DNA of 64,000 bases from Halalkalibacter wakoensis JCM 9140 (GTDB taxonomy: Bacteria; Bacillota; Bacilli; Bacillales; Bacillaceae_D): contig NZ_BAUT01000004.1 in NCBI RefSeq assembly GCF_000513095.1, forward strand, positions 54,563 to 118,562, written 5' to 3'. A program made the position numbers and the translations under genes. The notes under the pieces are model-generated. The model was not told the origin of the DNA. It worked only from the letters and a program-made list of their open reading frames with translations, and did no database searches. This document shows positions 54,159 to 63,303 of the stretch, piece by piece (the stretch's first letter is position 1; each line of letters begins with the position of its first letter).

Positions 54159-54358
54159 TTATCTATCACTCCTGAAAATAAAATCAATTGTTGGCTGATT
54201 ATCATGTAGATACTTGTTTCGCTATTTAAGAATAGCAAAGTAAAAATGTTGCAGTTGTGCTTTCTCCATATTACACTACAAAGGGAAAAGGAAACAAGAA
54301 TATCGACTTTAAATATCGTTGAGAATCGTTTCCATGGATGAAAGGGAGAAGGTAACTA

Positions 54359-54643
54359 ATGAAAAAAGGAACAAAAATCTGGATGGTACTCGCAGTTCTA
54401 TTACTAATTATAGGCTTTTTAATACCAATCAATGTAGAAATATCAGGGGATACAAGAGTTATTATTGATCATACACTTGAAGTATACAGTGTACCTAGCT
54501 GTTATGATCAAGCTGACTTGACAAATAATCTAGAGGAAACAACCCTATCTTACGCTAAACAATTAAACTACATGAGTGAGTCTTCTTGTACAGAAGAACA
54601 ACTTCAAGAATCAAAGCCTTTCTTAATAGGGATTTTTCAATAA
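54359..54643 (+). CDS. Small membrane-anchored protein of unknown function
   Basis: 94 residues with an N-terminal membrane segment (about 8-24) and a 70-residue outer part holding two Cys (PSCYDQ, SSCTEE) that could form a disulfide. GGGAGAAGG precedes the ATG. It lies 13 bases before a lipoprotein gene, with which it is probably co-expressed. Family not recognised. Confidence 0.65.
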   Translation: MKKGTKIWMVLAVLLLIIGFLIPINVEISGDTRVIIDHTLEVYSVPSCYDQADLTNNLEETTLSYAKQLNYMSESSCTEEQLQESKPFLIGIFQ

Positions 54644-54656
54644 AGGAGAGCGAAGC

Positions 54657-55289
54657 ATGAGAGCAACGTTTCTTATTATGGTTAGCTTCCTATTGTTAAC
54701 AGGATGTGATTCACTCCGTACATCGATCTCAAGTGAGCAAACGACGATGAAGGAAATCGTTCTAACAGAAAATGAACAAGTGATTTTCTCGATGCTAGCA
54801 GACCAAATTTTTTATTTTGACTTCACAGATGACTCAGGAGACTTTCAAACAATCGAAGTTGGTGTAGATTATTTTCACTACGGAAATCTTGTTGAATCAC
54901 TCCCTGGAATGACAATGGCGACAAATGATAGAGAGTCCGAATTAAGAGATGAACGAGCTCGATTTTTATTTACAATGAACAAAGAAGAAAAAGATAATCA
55001 CCTTGAAATGAATGGGACTTTGAAGATTCTTTTTGATAGTGGTAGTTCTGGCAGCTCAACGTATTCCTTTACGCGCGAAGGGGCAGAAGTCGGTGCGTTG
55101 TCAAGGGGATATTTGATTGATCGTTTAGATCATATACCAATTGGTGAAAAAATATACGTTGCGTATTATGTTGAAAATAGTGATAGTTTTATACGTGCTT
55201 TTGATCACGAGTTAGCTCTTAAACCAAACGATGATTATGAACATGTACTATTTTATTATGTCAAAATGGATAATGAATTAAAAGAGTAG
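54657..55289 (+). CDS. Lipoprotein of unknown function
   Basis: 210 residues with a lipoprotein signal and lipobox LTGC (Cys17). The acidic outer part shows beta-rich segments (QIFYFDFTDDSGDFQTIEVG, KIYVAYYVENSDSF). No family recognised. AAAGGAGAG precedes the ATG. Confidence 0.7.
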   Translation: MRATFLIMVSFLLLTGCDSLRTSISSEQTTMKEIVLTENEQVIFSMLADQIFYFDFTDDSGDFQTIEVGVDYFHYGNLVESLPGMTMATNDRESELRDERARFLFTMNKEEKDNHLEMNGTLKILFDSGSSGSSTYSFTREGAEVGALSRGYLIDRLDHIPIGEKIYVAYYVENSDSFIRAFDHELALKPNDDYEHVLFYYVKMDNELKE

Positions 55290-55370
55290 GTGAGAAGTCA
55301 CCTACTCTTTTGTTAATGGGAACAGAGGTTCAATGCAACTTTATTTATAGCTCAATTAAAAAAATCGTTC

Positions 55371-55431
55371 TGCACACTGCTTAGAAGGCCCTGAAAAAGA
55401 AGTGAAGAATCTTTCAGTTCCTCGGTTAGTC
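55371..55431 (+). repeat. Degenerate hairpin-repeat remnant in the aspartokinase upstream region
   Basis: GCACACTGCTTAGAAGGCCC then CTGAAAAAG...CTTTCAG and TTCCTCGGTTAGTCGG resemble the hairpin at 63572-63640 (GCGCATTGCTTGGAGGACAC, CTGAAAAAG...CTTTTTCAG, CCCTCGGTCACTGC). It looks like an old copy of the same element. The rest of the 347-base gap holds a promoter (55542-55570) and no gene. Confidence 0.45.
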
Positions 55432-55541
55432 GGAATGGGAGCCATTGCCAAGAAACGGGGAGGATCTTATGGAACAAAGTGGTGAGAATAACTGACGAAC
55501 TTTCATGAGAAAATGTAGGCGAATAACGCATAAGAATCGTT

Positions 55542-55570
55542 TTGCACAACTTCAGGCATTGTGCTATATT
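55542..55570 (+). promoter_or_regulatory. Sigma-A promoter of the aspartokinase gene
   Basis: TTGCAC (55542-55547), 17-base spacer, TATATT (55565-55570). The leader is only about 60 bases, too short for a lysine riboswitch. Confidence 0.65.
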
Positions 55571-55636
55571 GAGAATGTTCAAAAAACTTGTATATATGAA
55601 GAGAGAATTGAAGAATAAGGGAGCTGGAGACAAAAC

Positions 55637-57007
55637 ATGAAGGTAGCGAAATTTGGGGGAACATCAGTCGCAAGTGCGGAGCAAATTAAAAAGGTAGCTT
55701 CCATTGTTGCAGAAGACAAAGAAAGAAAAATTATCGTTGTATCCGCGCCAGGAAAACGAAGCAGTGATGATACGAAAGTGACGGACCTTCTTATTCAATT
55801 GGGGGAAACCTACTTAAAAAATGAAGATACTGAAAGCGAGTTGCAAGCGGTCCTTAATCGATATGATGACATTGCCAATGGTTTAGGTTTAGGGAAAGAG
55901 GTTGTCGCAACGATTGAGGCTGATTTGCGTAAACGGCTTCAGTTTGATCGATTACGACCAGGAGCTTGTATGGACTTAATTAAGGCAAGTGGGGAAGACA
56001 ACAATGCCAAATTAATTGCTGCTTATTTTCAAAGTATTGGACTACATGCTACGTACTTAAATCCTCAAGATGCAGGATTGTTTGTTAGTGATCAACCTGG
56101 GAATGCTCAAGTGTTACCAGAAGCTTATGATCACTTAAAGGCGCTGAGAGACCGTGATGAAGTTATTGTATTCCCTGGTTTCTTTGGATACTCTAAAGAA
56201 GGTTCTCTTGTCACGTTTTCACGTGGTGGGTCAGACATTACAGGGTCTATTTTAGCAGCTGGGGTGAAGGCAGATTTATATGAGAATTTTACTGATGTAG
56301 ATTCTGTATTTGCAGCAAATCCAAACGTCATTGAAAATCCAGTTAAGATCAAAAAAATGACTTATCGAGAAATGCGTGAATTGTCATATGCTGGTTTTTC
56401 TGTGTTCCATGATGAAGCACTGTTCCCGGCATTTCGCAATGGAATCCCTGTTTGTGTGAAAAATACAAACAATCCATCTTCATCTGGAACGATGATTATC
56501 GCTGAGAGAGAGTACTTTATGAATCCGGTCATTGGAATAGCAGCAGATGAAGGATTTGCTACCATCTATGTACGAAAATACTTAATGAATAGAGAAGTCG
56601 GGTTTGGACGCAAATTACTTCAAATTTTGGAGGATGAAGGCCTATCTTATGAGCATATGCCATCAGGAATTGATGATACATCGGTTATTCTTCGTCAAGA
56701 TCAGCTAACTGATGAGATAGCAGAACGAGTTGTTTCACGAATTCAAGAAGAACTGCAGGTGGATGATGTCTATATTGAACGTGATTTTGCGATGGTCATG
56801 ATTGTTGGGGAAGGAATGCATAACACAATTGGAATTTCTTCTCGTGCAACAGCAGCGTTGACGCGGGCAAATGTTAACATAGAAATGATTAACCAAGGAT
56901 CCTCAGAAGTGAGTTTAATTTTAGGAATTCATGCTTCTGATGCAGATCATGCTGTCATTGAATTATATCAAGAATTTTTCGGCGGAGCAGATGAAACGGT
57001 TCAATAA
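55637..57007 (+). CDS. thrD: Aspartokinase (YclM/ThrD-type)
   Basis: 456 residues. Phosphorylates aspartate at the entry to lysine, threonine and methionine synthesis. The kinase domain starts KVAKFGGTSVASAEQI and contains VTFSRGGSDITGS; two ACT domains (about 310-455) end with VGEGMHNTIGISSRATAAL and INQGSSEVSLILGI. The length fits the single-chain YclM type rather than LysC with an internal beta-subunit start. No lysine riboswitch is visible. AAGGGAGCTGGAG precedes the ATG. Confidence 0.9.
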   Translation: MKVAKFGGTSVASAEQIKKVASIVAEDKERKIIVVSAPGKRSSDDTKVTDLLIQLGETYLKNEDTESELQAVLNRYDDIANGLGLGKEVVATIEADLRKRLQFDRLRPGACMDLIKASGEDNNAKLIAAYFQSIGLHATYLNPQDAGLFVSDQPGNAQVLPEAYDHLKALRDRDEVIVFPGFFGYSKEGSLVTFSRGGSDITGSILAAGVKADLYENFTDVDSVFAANPNVIENPVKIKKMTYREMRELSYAGFSVFHDEALFPAFRNGIPVCVKNTNNPSSSGTMIIAEREYFMNPVIGIAADEGFATIYVRKYLMNREVGFGRKLLQILEDEGLSYEHMPSGIDDTSVILRQDQLTDEIAERVVSRIQEELQVDDVYIERDFAMVMIVGEGMHNTIGISSRATAALTRANVNIEMINQGSSEVSLILGIHASDADHAVIELYQEFFGGADETVQ

Positions 57008-57039
57008 ACTTGGTTTTTCTAAGAGTCCGTAAAAAACTC

Positions 57040-57087
57040 AAGGTTGTCCAATGAGGTCATAAATAGACCTTTGGACAACCTTTTTAT
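57040..57087. terminator. Bidirectional terminator between aspartokinase and the sodium channel
   Basis: AAGGTTGTCCAA pairs with TTGGACAACCTT, with an inner AGGTCATAAATAGACCT hairpin, followed by TTTTTATTTT; the other side is A-rich. Confidence 0.85.
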
Positions 57088-57905
57088 TTTCGTTCTGTTA
57101 GTGTTTGAATCATTGCTTTCATTTCTGCTACTTCTTGGCGAAGTTCTTTTAGCTCCGAGTTCTTTTGTTCCTCTTCTTCTTCTTCATTTGCTTTTTCGAC
57201 GTTATTGACGATAACCCCAATAAAGAGATTAAAAACAATGAATGTCCCAACGAGAATAAAAACAACAAAATAAATCCAGGACCAAGATACTTCAACAAAG
57301 ATTGGTCTCATAACGCCACTTGCCCACGATTCTAATGTCACTACCTGGAACAAAGTAAGAAGAGAAAGTTGTAAATTTCCAAAATATTCAGGAGCCACTC
57401 CAGCAAACAACATCGTTCCGATAACAGCAAAGATATAGAAAATGATGCTCATTAAGATCATAATATTCCCCAGTGCAGGAATGGTCATTAATAAGGCATC
57501 AACAAGTCTTCTTAATGATGGAATAACTGAGATTGCACGTAGTACACGAAGAACACGTAAAATACGAAGCACTGTTACGAAATGGGCACCAACAAAAATG
57601 TGTCCTGCTGCGACAATAAGAAAATCAAACCAATTCCAACTACTTTTAAAAAAGTCCTTTGTCGGTCGTGTTGCAATAAATCGCATCGCAATTTCAATCG
57701 TGAAAATCCACAATAGAGTGTAGTCTATTATATAAAACCAGTCATAATATTGTTTGTAAATGGCTGGATACGTTTCAAGTCCAACGATAATGGCATTAAT
57801 GACGATTAATGTAATAATTGTCGCCGTAAAAGCTCGATGAAAAACAATTTTCTGAACAGCACGAATAAATGGCGATGCAGCATATTCGGGATTTCTAGTT
57901 TCCAT
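57084..57905 (-). CDS. ncbA: Voltage-gated sodium channel, NaChBac/NavBP type
   Basis: 273 residues, one six-helix voltage-gated unit that works as a tetramer. The S4 voltage sensor has Arg114, 117, 120 and 123 at three-residue spacing (LRILRVLRVLRAIS). The selectivity filter TLESWAS (190-196) is identical to NaChBac. A cytoplasmic neck rich in Glu and a C-terminal coiled coil (from about 240) follow S6. In alkaliphilic Bacillus pseudofirmus the NavBP channel returns sodium for pH homeostasis and supports motility. ATG 57905 is chosen (AAGGAG 9 bases upstream), giving the NaChBac-like N-terminus. Confidence 0.95.
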   Translation of the reverse strand: METRNPEYAASPFIRAVQKIVFHRAFTATIITLIVINAIIVGLETYPAIYKQYYDWFYIIDYTLLWIFTIEIAMRFIATRPTKDFFKSSWNWFDFLIVAAGHIFVGAHFVTVLRILRVLRVLRAISVIPSLRRLVDALLMTIPALGNIMILMSIIFYIFAVIGTMLFAGVAPEYFGNLQLSLLTLFQVVTLESWASGVMRPIFVEVSWSWIYFVVFILVGTFIVFNLFIGVIVNNVEKANEEEEEEQKNSELKELRQEVAEMKAMIQTLTERK

Positions 57906-57984
57906 ATTTAATAGCTCCTTCAAAATACATACTAGTATTTATTTTACTAGATTTTAGGTGCATCTAAAAGATGTTATTCTTAAA

Positions 57985-57998
57985 CGAACATATGTTCT
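57985..57998. promoter_or_regulatory. SOS (LexA) box upstream of the WYL-like gene
   Basis: CGAACATATGTTCT carries a perfect GAAC-N4-GTTC core and fits CGAACRNRYGTTYG in 13 of 14 positions. It abuts the -35 box of the rightward promoter and is 80 bases from the leftward channel gene. Confidence 0.7.
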
Positions 57999-58026
57999 TG
58001 AAATTTAAGTTGTAATTTTGTATGAT
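57998..58026 (+). promoter_or_regulatory. Sigma-A promoter of the WYL-like gene
   Basis: TTGAAA (57998-58003), 17-base spacer, TATGAT (58021-58026). Confidence 0.65.
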
Positions 58027-58056
58027 AATCAAAAAAGAGGATAGAGAGGGGAAAGA

Positions 58057-58281
58057 ATGGAGCAACTTCTCAAGAACAGCATAAAGGAAAAGAGAATGCT
58101 TGAAATGATCTATCAAGCTGCAGATGGTTCTTTGTCACAGAGAATTGTACGAATAAAGACGTTTAATGAGCTCCATGTTGTGGCTTATTGTTATGAACGC
58201 AAAGGCTTTCGGATGTTTCGATTAGACAGAATTCTATCCGTTCAATATGTAAGAGGGAATAGAGAGAAGCAAGTTTATTAA
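58057..58281 (+). CDS. Short WYL-like domain protein
   Basis: 74 residues. The stretch RIVRIKTFNELHVVAYCYER then FRMFRLDRILSVQ has the strand-turn-strand pattern of WYL domains (..LVAYC..R..R.FRLDRI..V). No DNA-binding part is present. AGAGGGGAAAG precedes the ATG. The adjacent SOS box suggests DNA-damage induction; WYL domains are often found in regulators of DNA-damage and defence genes. That role is inferred. Confidence 0.65.
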   Translation: MEQLLKNSIKEKRMLEMIYQAADGSLSQRIVRIKTFNELHVVAYCYERKGFRMFRLDRILSVQYVRGNREKQVY

Positions 58282-58359
58282 ATGTCCCAAAGCAGGGGGA
58301 AGTGGCTAGCTGGAGTAAGGAGAGAACACCTCCGATTAAACAACTAACAATAAATATAA

Positions 58360-58403
58360 AAAAGGTTTTTGAGAAAAACGTGTTTAAGTTCTTCTCAAAA
58401 ACC
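58360..58403 (-). terminator. Terminator of the proBA-proC operon
   Basis: GGTTTTTGAGAA and TTCTCAAAAACC pair; on the minus strand a U-rich tract (CCTTTTTTATA) follows. It lies right after the frame-corrected end of proC. Confidence 0.8.
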
Positions 58404-58409
58404 CATAAG

Positions 58410-59242
58410 TTATTTTGACTTGGTGAAAACCTCTCCTAATTCTTTTGATCTAGAAATAGCACGGGTCACAGCTTTTACCATGGCCTCTTGACTATCTCTT
58501 TCTTTCAGAACATTGATGCCCGCTTCGGTTGTTCCATTAGGCTCATGACTTCCGTATAGAGTTCTTTTGATGTTTTACTGGTTGTTTGGAGCCTTTTACC
58601 GACACCAACAACGGTCTGAGTAATGAGCTCAGATGCTTCTTCTTTTGTAAGACCTGCATCTTGGGCTGCTTGTTCCATTGCTTCGATTAAGTAATAAAAA
58701 TAGGCAGGCCCACTTCCAGCAAGCCCGGTTACGGCATCTAGTTTATCTTCTGTCACAATGGTAACTGTTCCAACAGCTGCAAAAAGTTGTTCGACTTCTT
58801 TAAGTTGCTCATTAGTTGCATAGCTTCCTTTTGAAATCGCTGTTGCAGAAGCACCAACCTTTGCTGATGTATTTGGCATTGTGCGAACCACACTAGCTTG
58901 TGACCCTAAAAGGTCCTCAATATATAACGTAGGGATACCAGCTAACACCGAGACAAATAGTTGATCCGGTCTTGTAGATGACTGAATGGCTTCAATGGCT
59001 TCTTTTACATGTTTTGGTTTCATGGCGAAAATAACGATGTCACCTTCATGAACAGCTTTCATACGATCACTTTCTGTTTGAATGTCATACGTTTTTTTGA
59101 GGTAATGTAATTTTTCATGATCACTCAAGTTGGTTGCGATAATATTTTCCGGTGCTACAACTTGTTCTGATATGAGTCCGCCAATAATCGCTTCGGCCAT
59201 TGAGCCTGCACCTAAAAATGTAATTTTCTTGTTTTGTAGCAA
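58410..59242 (-). CDS. proC: Pyrroline-5-carboxylate reductase (frameshift near the C-terminus)
   Basis: About 277 residues when joined. Last step of proline synthesis. FLGAGSMAEAIIGGL opens the NADP-binding domain; VVRTMPNTSAKVG, VTGLAGSGPAYFYYLIEAM and ASELITQTVVG follow. The frame breaks at about 58540: AGCCTAAT needs a third C to give EVMSPNGTTEAGINVLKER, the conserved active-site end, running to 58410. Start is TTG 59242 with AGGTG upstream. It follows proA by 10 bases. Confidence 0.88.
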
Positions 59243-59252
59243 AATATAGCAC

Positions 59253-60499
59253 CTAGCCTTTCACTTGTCCAGTACCATGAACAATATATTTTGTTGATGT
59301 TAATGCCTCTAGTCCCATTGGTCCACGAGCGTGTAGTTTTTGTGTGCTAATCCCGATCTCTGCACCAAAACCAAATTCAAAACCGTCAGTAAAGCGTGTA
59401 GAGGCATTATGATATACAGCTGCTGCATCGACTTTATTTAAAAAGGCAGTAACACTTTCAGCATCCTCACTTATAATTGATTCTGAATGTTTTGTTCCGT
59501 AATGATGAATATGTTCAATTGCTTCATCAACGGTATTCACAATTTTTAAAGCCACTTTCAGATCAAGGAATTCGTTCGCCCAATCGTCTTCCGTTGCGGT
59601 AGTTATGTTGGTATTATATTGTTTTACATTTTCATCTCCAACAAAAGTTACGTCTTTCTCAGCAAGAGCGTTTAACAAGGCATGCATATGATTTTTTGCC
59701 CAAGTTTGATGCACAAGAATGGTTTCAACCGCGTTACAAACAGATGGTCGTTGTGTTTTTGCATTAACAGCGATTGAAATGGCCATATCTGTGTTTGCAT
59801 GTTGATCAATGTATAAATGACAGTTTCCTACACCTGTTTCAAGAACAGGGACGGATGCATTTTTGACAACGGCTTGAATAAGAGACGCACCTCCTCGAGG
59901 AATGAGAACATCTAAATATTCATTTAATGTAAACATTTCGGTTGCAGTTTCACGACTTGTATCTTCAATTAATTGAATGGCCTGGGCCGGAATCGATGTT
60001 TGTTCTAATGCTCGTTGAACGACCTGGACAAGTGCTGTATTTGAGTGAATCGCTGAAGAGCTACCTCTTAGTAAAACAGCGTTTCCGGCTTTCAAACATA
60101 AACTTGAAGCATCAATAGTGACATTAGGTCGAGCTTCATAAATCATTCCAATGACACCTAGAGGCACACGGATTTTTTTAATGTTTAAACCATTAGGACG
60201 TTCAATTGTTGTCATGACCTCGCCAACAGGGTCCTGTAAAGAAATCACTTGTCTTATTCCTTCAGCCATGTCTTTTAATCGCTTGGACGTTAAGGTTAAT
60301 CGGTCGATGATCCTTCATTCGTCCCGTTGCTTCGAGCTGTTTTTATGTCTTTTTCGTTTTCTTTTAATAGATACTCTTCTTCTTGTAAGAGTTGTACAGC
60401 AATGGCTTCAAGTGCTTCATTTTTTTCAATGGTTGTTTTGGTTGCAAGTACACGCGCACATTCATTAGCTAGTTTGGCTTTTGTTTGTAATTCACTCAT
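59253..60499 (-). CDS. proA: Glutamate-5-semialdehyde dehydrogenase ProA (one frameshift)
   Basis: 415 residues when joined, the usual length. Reduces glutamyl phosphate. The first 67 residues end at GSSTD in one frame; one extra G near 60302 (TCGACC to TCGGACC) gives [19 protein letters not shown] and joins the rest. [17 protein letters not shown], and the catalytic Cys in [13 protein letters not shown], are intact. The ATG at 60499 overlaps the proB stop (ATGA). Confidence 0.9.
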
Positions 60500-61620
60500 C
60501 GTTTCATCGTCTCCTTTATATGTGGAACCCATTCATTCCGGTGAATGACCACAGGTTGTTTTTGTTTAGTCGGTTCCTTCTTTTCTGATTGTTGCTTCTG
60601 AAAGTGATTGAATTCATTTAAATCCATATTTGCTTTTCCTTTTCCTAAAAGAGCGCCCGTTTCATTTAAGACTTCAATGACATCGCCTGTTCGGAATGTA
60701 CCTTCAACAGAAATAATCCCAACAGGTAATAAACTTTTCCCGCGGTGTAGTAACGCTTGTTCTGCACCACGGTCAATGGTTAGTTGAGCAGATATAGTTG
60801 AATGAAGGGCAATCCACTGTTTCGTTGTAGGCATGACAGCTTCATGTTGGAACGAACCAATATAAGTTCCGTCTCCTTTTCCTTCTAATATATCGAGTAA
60901 AGATTCTTGGTGAAGTCCCTTTCCAATAAAAACATTTACACCTAAAGTGAGAGCGGTTTGTGCGGCTGTTACTTTTGATTTCATGCCACCAGTTCCCACT
61001 TTTGAGTTTGAATCTCCTGCAAGAGCAAGAAGGTCTTCAGTTACATAAGGAAGGTAGTGGATTTTTTTTGCATCCGGATTTGTATGAGGGTTGTCATCAT
61101 ACAGTCCATTAACATCAGTCATTATACATAACGTATTTGCGTGGATTAATCCACTTACCAACGCAGACAGCATGTCGTTATCGCCAAAGGTTAACTCCTC
61201 AATGGATGTTGAGTCATTTTCATTAATAATAGGAATGGCTCCTCGCTTTAGCAATTCTGTTAATGTAGAGTAAGCATTTCCGTAGCGGGTTTCGTCAGAA
61301 AAATCTTGTCTTGTTAAAAGCAGTTGAGCTGGTGTAAGTCCGTGTGCTCCAAATTGCTCAATGTAGGCTTGCATTAGCATTGCTTGGCCTACTGCAGCAG
61401 CAGCTTGTTTACCAGCAATGGTTACAGGTCTCGTTGGATAGCCAAGAGCTTTAAAGCCTGCTGCAACAGCTCCTGAAGAAATAACGATAACCTCATGACC
61501 TGCATGTTTTAGTTTTGCAATTGCTTTGACAAACCCCGTTACTTTTTCCATACTTAAAGCACCGTGTTTTGTCGTCAATGAACTACTACCAATCTTAACA
61601 ACGAGACGTTGTCGGCTCAT
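60496..61620 (-). CDS. proB: Glutamate 5-kinase ProB with PUA domain
   Basis: 374 residues. First step of proline synthesis. VVKIGSSSLTTKHGALS starts the kinase domain, with VISSGAVAAGFKALGYP, NENDSTSIEELTFGDND and GTGGMKSKVTAA. A PUA domain follows (about 275-350, LHRGKSLLPVGIISVEGTF). ATG 61620 has GAGGAGAG upstream. It is the first gene after the T-box. Confidence 0.95.
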   Translation of the reverse strand: MSRQRLVVKIGSSSLTTKHGALSMEKVTGFVKAIAKLKHAGHEVIVISSGAVAAGFKALGYPTRPVTIAGKQAAAAVGQAMLMQAYIEQFGAHGLTPAQLLLTRQDFSDETRYGNAYSTLTELLKRGAIPIINENDSTSIEELTFGDNDMLSALVSGLIHANTLCIMTDVNGLYDDNPHTNPDAKKIHYLPYVTEDLLALAGDSNSKVGTGGMKSKVTAAQTALTLGVNVFIGKGLHQESLLDILEGKGDGTYIGSFQHEAVMPTTKQWIALHSTISAQLTIDRGAEQALLHRGKSLLPVGIISVEGTFRTGDVIEVLNETGALLGKGKANMDLNEFNHFQKQQSEKKEPTKQKQPVVIHRNEWVPHIKETMKR

Positions 61621-61652
61621 GTTTCTCTCCTCTTTCAAATAGGTATAACAAT

Positions 61653-61885
61653 AAAAAAGCTCCCCCATCCTTAGTATAAGGACGGAAGAGCTTATCTCCG
61701 CGGTACCACCTTAGTTGGCATTACATGCCCACTTTTACCCGTATCGTGGGGAACGGTCAACGAATTGACTAGCTCGAGGGCAGGTTCGATGTCATTAGAG
61801 GTGATGACTCTTTCAGCCGGTGAAGTCACTCTCTTTACACATAATGGTCATTTACTAATCCCTTTCAGTGCCATTTGTTATGTTT
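61653..61885 (-). promoter_or_regulatory. T-box leader, probably tRNA-Pro specific
   Basis: The minus strand carries the T-box bulge AAGGTGGTACCGCGG (61712-61698), a terminator AAGCTCTTCCGTCC/GGATGGGGGAGCTT followed by U7, and an upstream stem I. In the specifier loop GAACCTGCC offers CCT, a proline codon (61784-61782), which fits control of proBA by uncharged tRNA-Pro. Confidence 0.9.
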
Positions 61886-61890
61886 TTTTC

Positions 61891-61919
61891 ATTATATGAG
61901 GGGACAGCGTGAGAGTCAA
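61891..61919 (-). promoter_or_regulatory. Sigma-A promoter of proBA
   Basis: On the minus strand TTGACT (61919-61914), 17-base spacer, TATAAT (61896-61891). Confidence 0.85.
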
Positions 61920-61998
61920 CTCTATTCAGTAAAAAGAAGAGGAGAAATTTCAGTTTTGGCAAAAAACAGAAAATTATATGTCTTATAAGGAGACTGTC

Positions 61999-62778
61999 AT
62001 GAAAACAAATAAAGTCATTTGGGTTACAGGAGCGTCTAGTGGATTAGGGAGAGAGCTTGCCCTGGATGCAGGAAAGAAAGGCTATACAGTCGTACTATTA
62101 GCGAGAAATAAAAAAAAATTACTAGATTTACAAAAGGAAATGGAAGAAGAAGGACAAAAGGCGTACACGTATCCAATGGATATGAGTAATCCTACTATGA
62201 TTGTGGAAGTGTCAAAACAAGTGATAAGTGAAGTGGGTATAGATGTTTTGATAAATAATGCAGGATTCGGTGTTTTTGATAAAGTAGAAAATGCCAACAT
62301 TGAGGATGTTCAAGAGATGTTTGCGGTGAACGTTGTTGGATTAATTGCTTTAACAAAAGAAGTATTGCCTCATATGCAAAAAAACAACCGAGGGCATATT
62401 ATTAATATTGCTTCACAAGCTGGTAAGCTTTCAACTCCAAAATCTAGTGTTTATGCAGCAACCAAGCATGCCGTGTTAGGATTTACGAATGGACTTCGAA
62501 TGGAGCTAATGGATACAAATATTAAAGTGACTGCAGTAAATCCAGGTCCAATCAAAACGCCTTTCTTTGAACGAGCGGATCAAGAAGGATCTTATGTTCA
62601 GAGCGTAGAACGCTGGATGCTACAATCGGATGAAGTAGCAAGAAAAACCATTCAATTAATCGAATCACCTCGACGGGAATTAAACTTACCTAAATGGATG
62701 CATCTTGGTTCGACTTTTTACCAGGTGTTCCCAAGCTTAGTCGAACGAATCGCAGGCAGACAACTCAATAAAAAATAA
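61999..62778 (+). CDS. yqjQ: Short-chain dehydrogenase/reductase YqjQ
   Basis: 259 residues. Cofactor motif TGASSGLG near the N-terminus, NNAG, catalytic Ser in NIASQAG and YxxxK in SVYAATKHA, then NPGPIKTPF. The C-terminal region (NLPKWMHLGSTFYQVFPSL) fits the YqjQ group, whose substrate is unknown. ATG 61999 is used (AAGGAGA 5-6 bases upstream), not the earlier 61978. Confidence 0.87.
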   Translation: MKTNKVIWVTGASSGLGRELALDAGKKGYTVVLLARNKKKLLDLQKEMEEEGQKAYTYPMDMSNPTMIVEVSKQVISEVGIDVLINNAGFGVFDKVENANIEDVQEMFAVNVVGLIALTKEVLPHMQKNNRGHIINIASQAGKLSTPKSSVYAATKHAVLGFTNGLRMELMDTNIKVTAVNPGPIKTPFFERADQEGSYVQSVERWMLQSDEVARKTIQLIESPRRELNLPKWMHLGSTFYQVFPSLVERIAGRQLNKK

Positions 62779-62804
62779 AAAGTGAGCGAAAAAAGGGAGG
62801 ATCT

Positions 62805-62990
62805 ATGGGGAAAGATTTTCATTGTTGTGCCACATGCAAGCATTTTTCGGCACAGAAAAAAGAAAGCGGAGGCATGAGCTATCATTGTGTTCGATTAGGA
62901 TATGAAACGAAACCTGCTTATACATTTACTTGTTGGGACCCGAAAGAGCATGTAAAAAAGTTAATGAAGAAAGATAAATCTTCCTCTTGA
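62805..62990 (+). CDS. Small Cys-rich protein, probable metal-binding
   Basis: 61 residues. Cysteines in FHCCATCKHFS, YHCVRLGY and FTCWDP, together with nearby His, suggest a zinc-binding fold. GGGAGGA precedes the ATG. It lies 26 bases after yqjQ and is likely co-transcribed. Not assigned to a named family. Confidence 0.7.
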   Translation: MGKDFHCCATCKHFSAQKKESGGMSYHCVRLGYETKPAYTFTCWDPKEHVKKLMKKDKSSS

Positions 62991-63217
62991 TCTGTAAAAA
63001 GGAAGATGGTGTCAGGAAGAGTATTTTGAACGAGCAACTTCAGTCATAATTAAAGAATGGCTACTATCTCCTCTTCATTTGTAAGGTGGGAAACCAAATG
63101 TTTTGTGTAATAATGTAAAAACATATGGATCTCATAAAAATTTTATGCGTTGAAACATCGTTTACCTCTTAGTGAAATGGAGGGAAAGTCACTTGACTCC
63201 TGCGGAAAGAAGGGGGA

Positions 63218-63254
63218 GACACTGAAAAACGTGGAAATCGACCTTTTTCAGAAC
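63218..63254. repeat. Isolated ACTGAAAAA-type hairpin
   Basis: GACACTGAAAAACG...CGACCTTTTTCAG, of the same type as the hairpins in the 183-bp insert at 63446-63628. It lies in a gene-free stretch after the Cys-rich protein. Confidence 0.5.
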
Positions 63255-63303
63255 ACTCCTTGCGGGTGCGAGTGGCTGCAACGTAATGGAACGGTCATAT
63301 AGA

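Noticed and set aside
54159..54358. Zur box for folE2
   Set aside because: No sequence close to TCGTAATnATTACGA was found in either orientation.
55290..55636. Lysine riboswitch before aspartokinase
   Set aside because: AGAGGTTC near 55325 looked suggestive, but the later conserved L-box parts are missing and the promoter at 55542 lies downstream of it.
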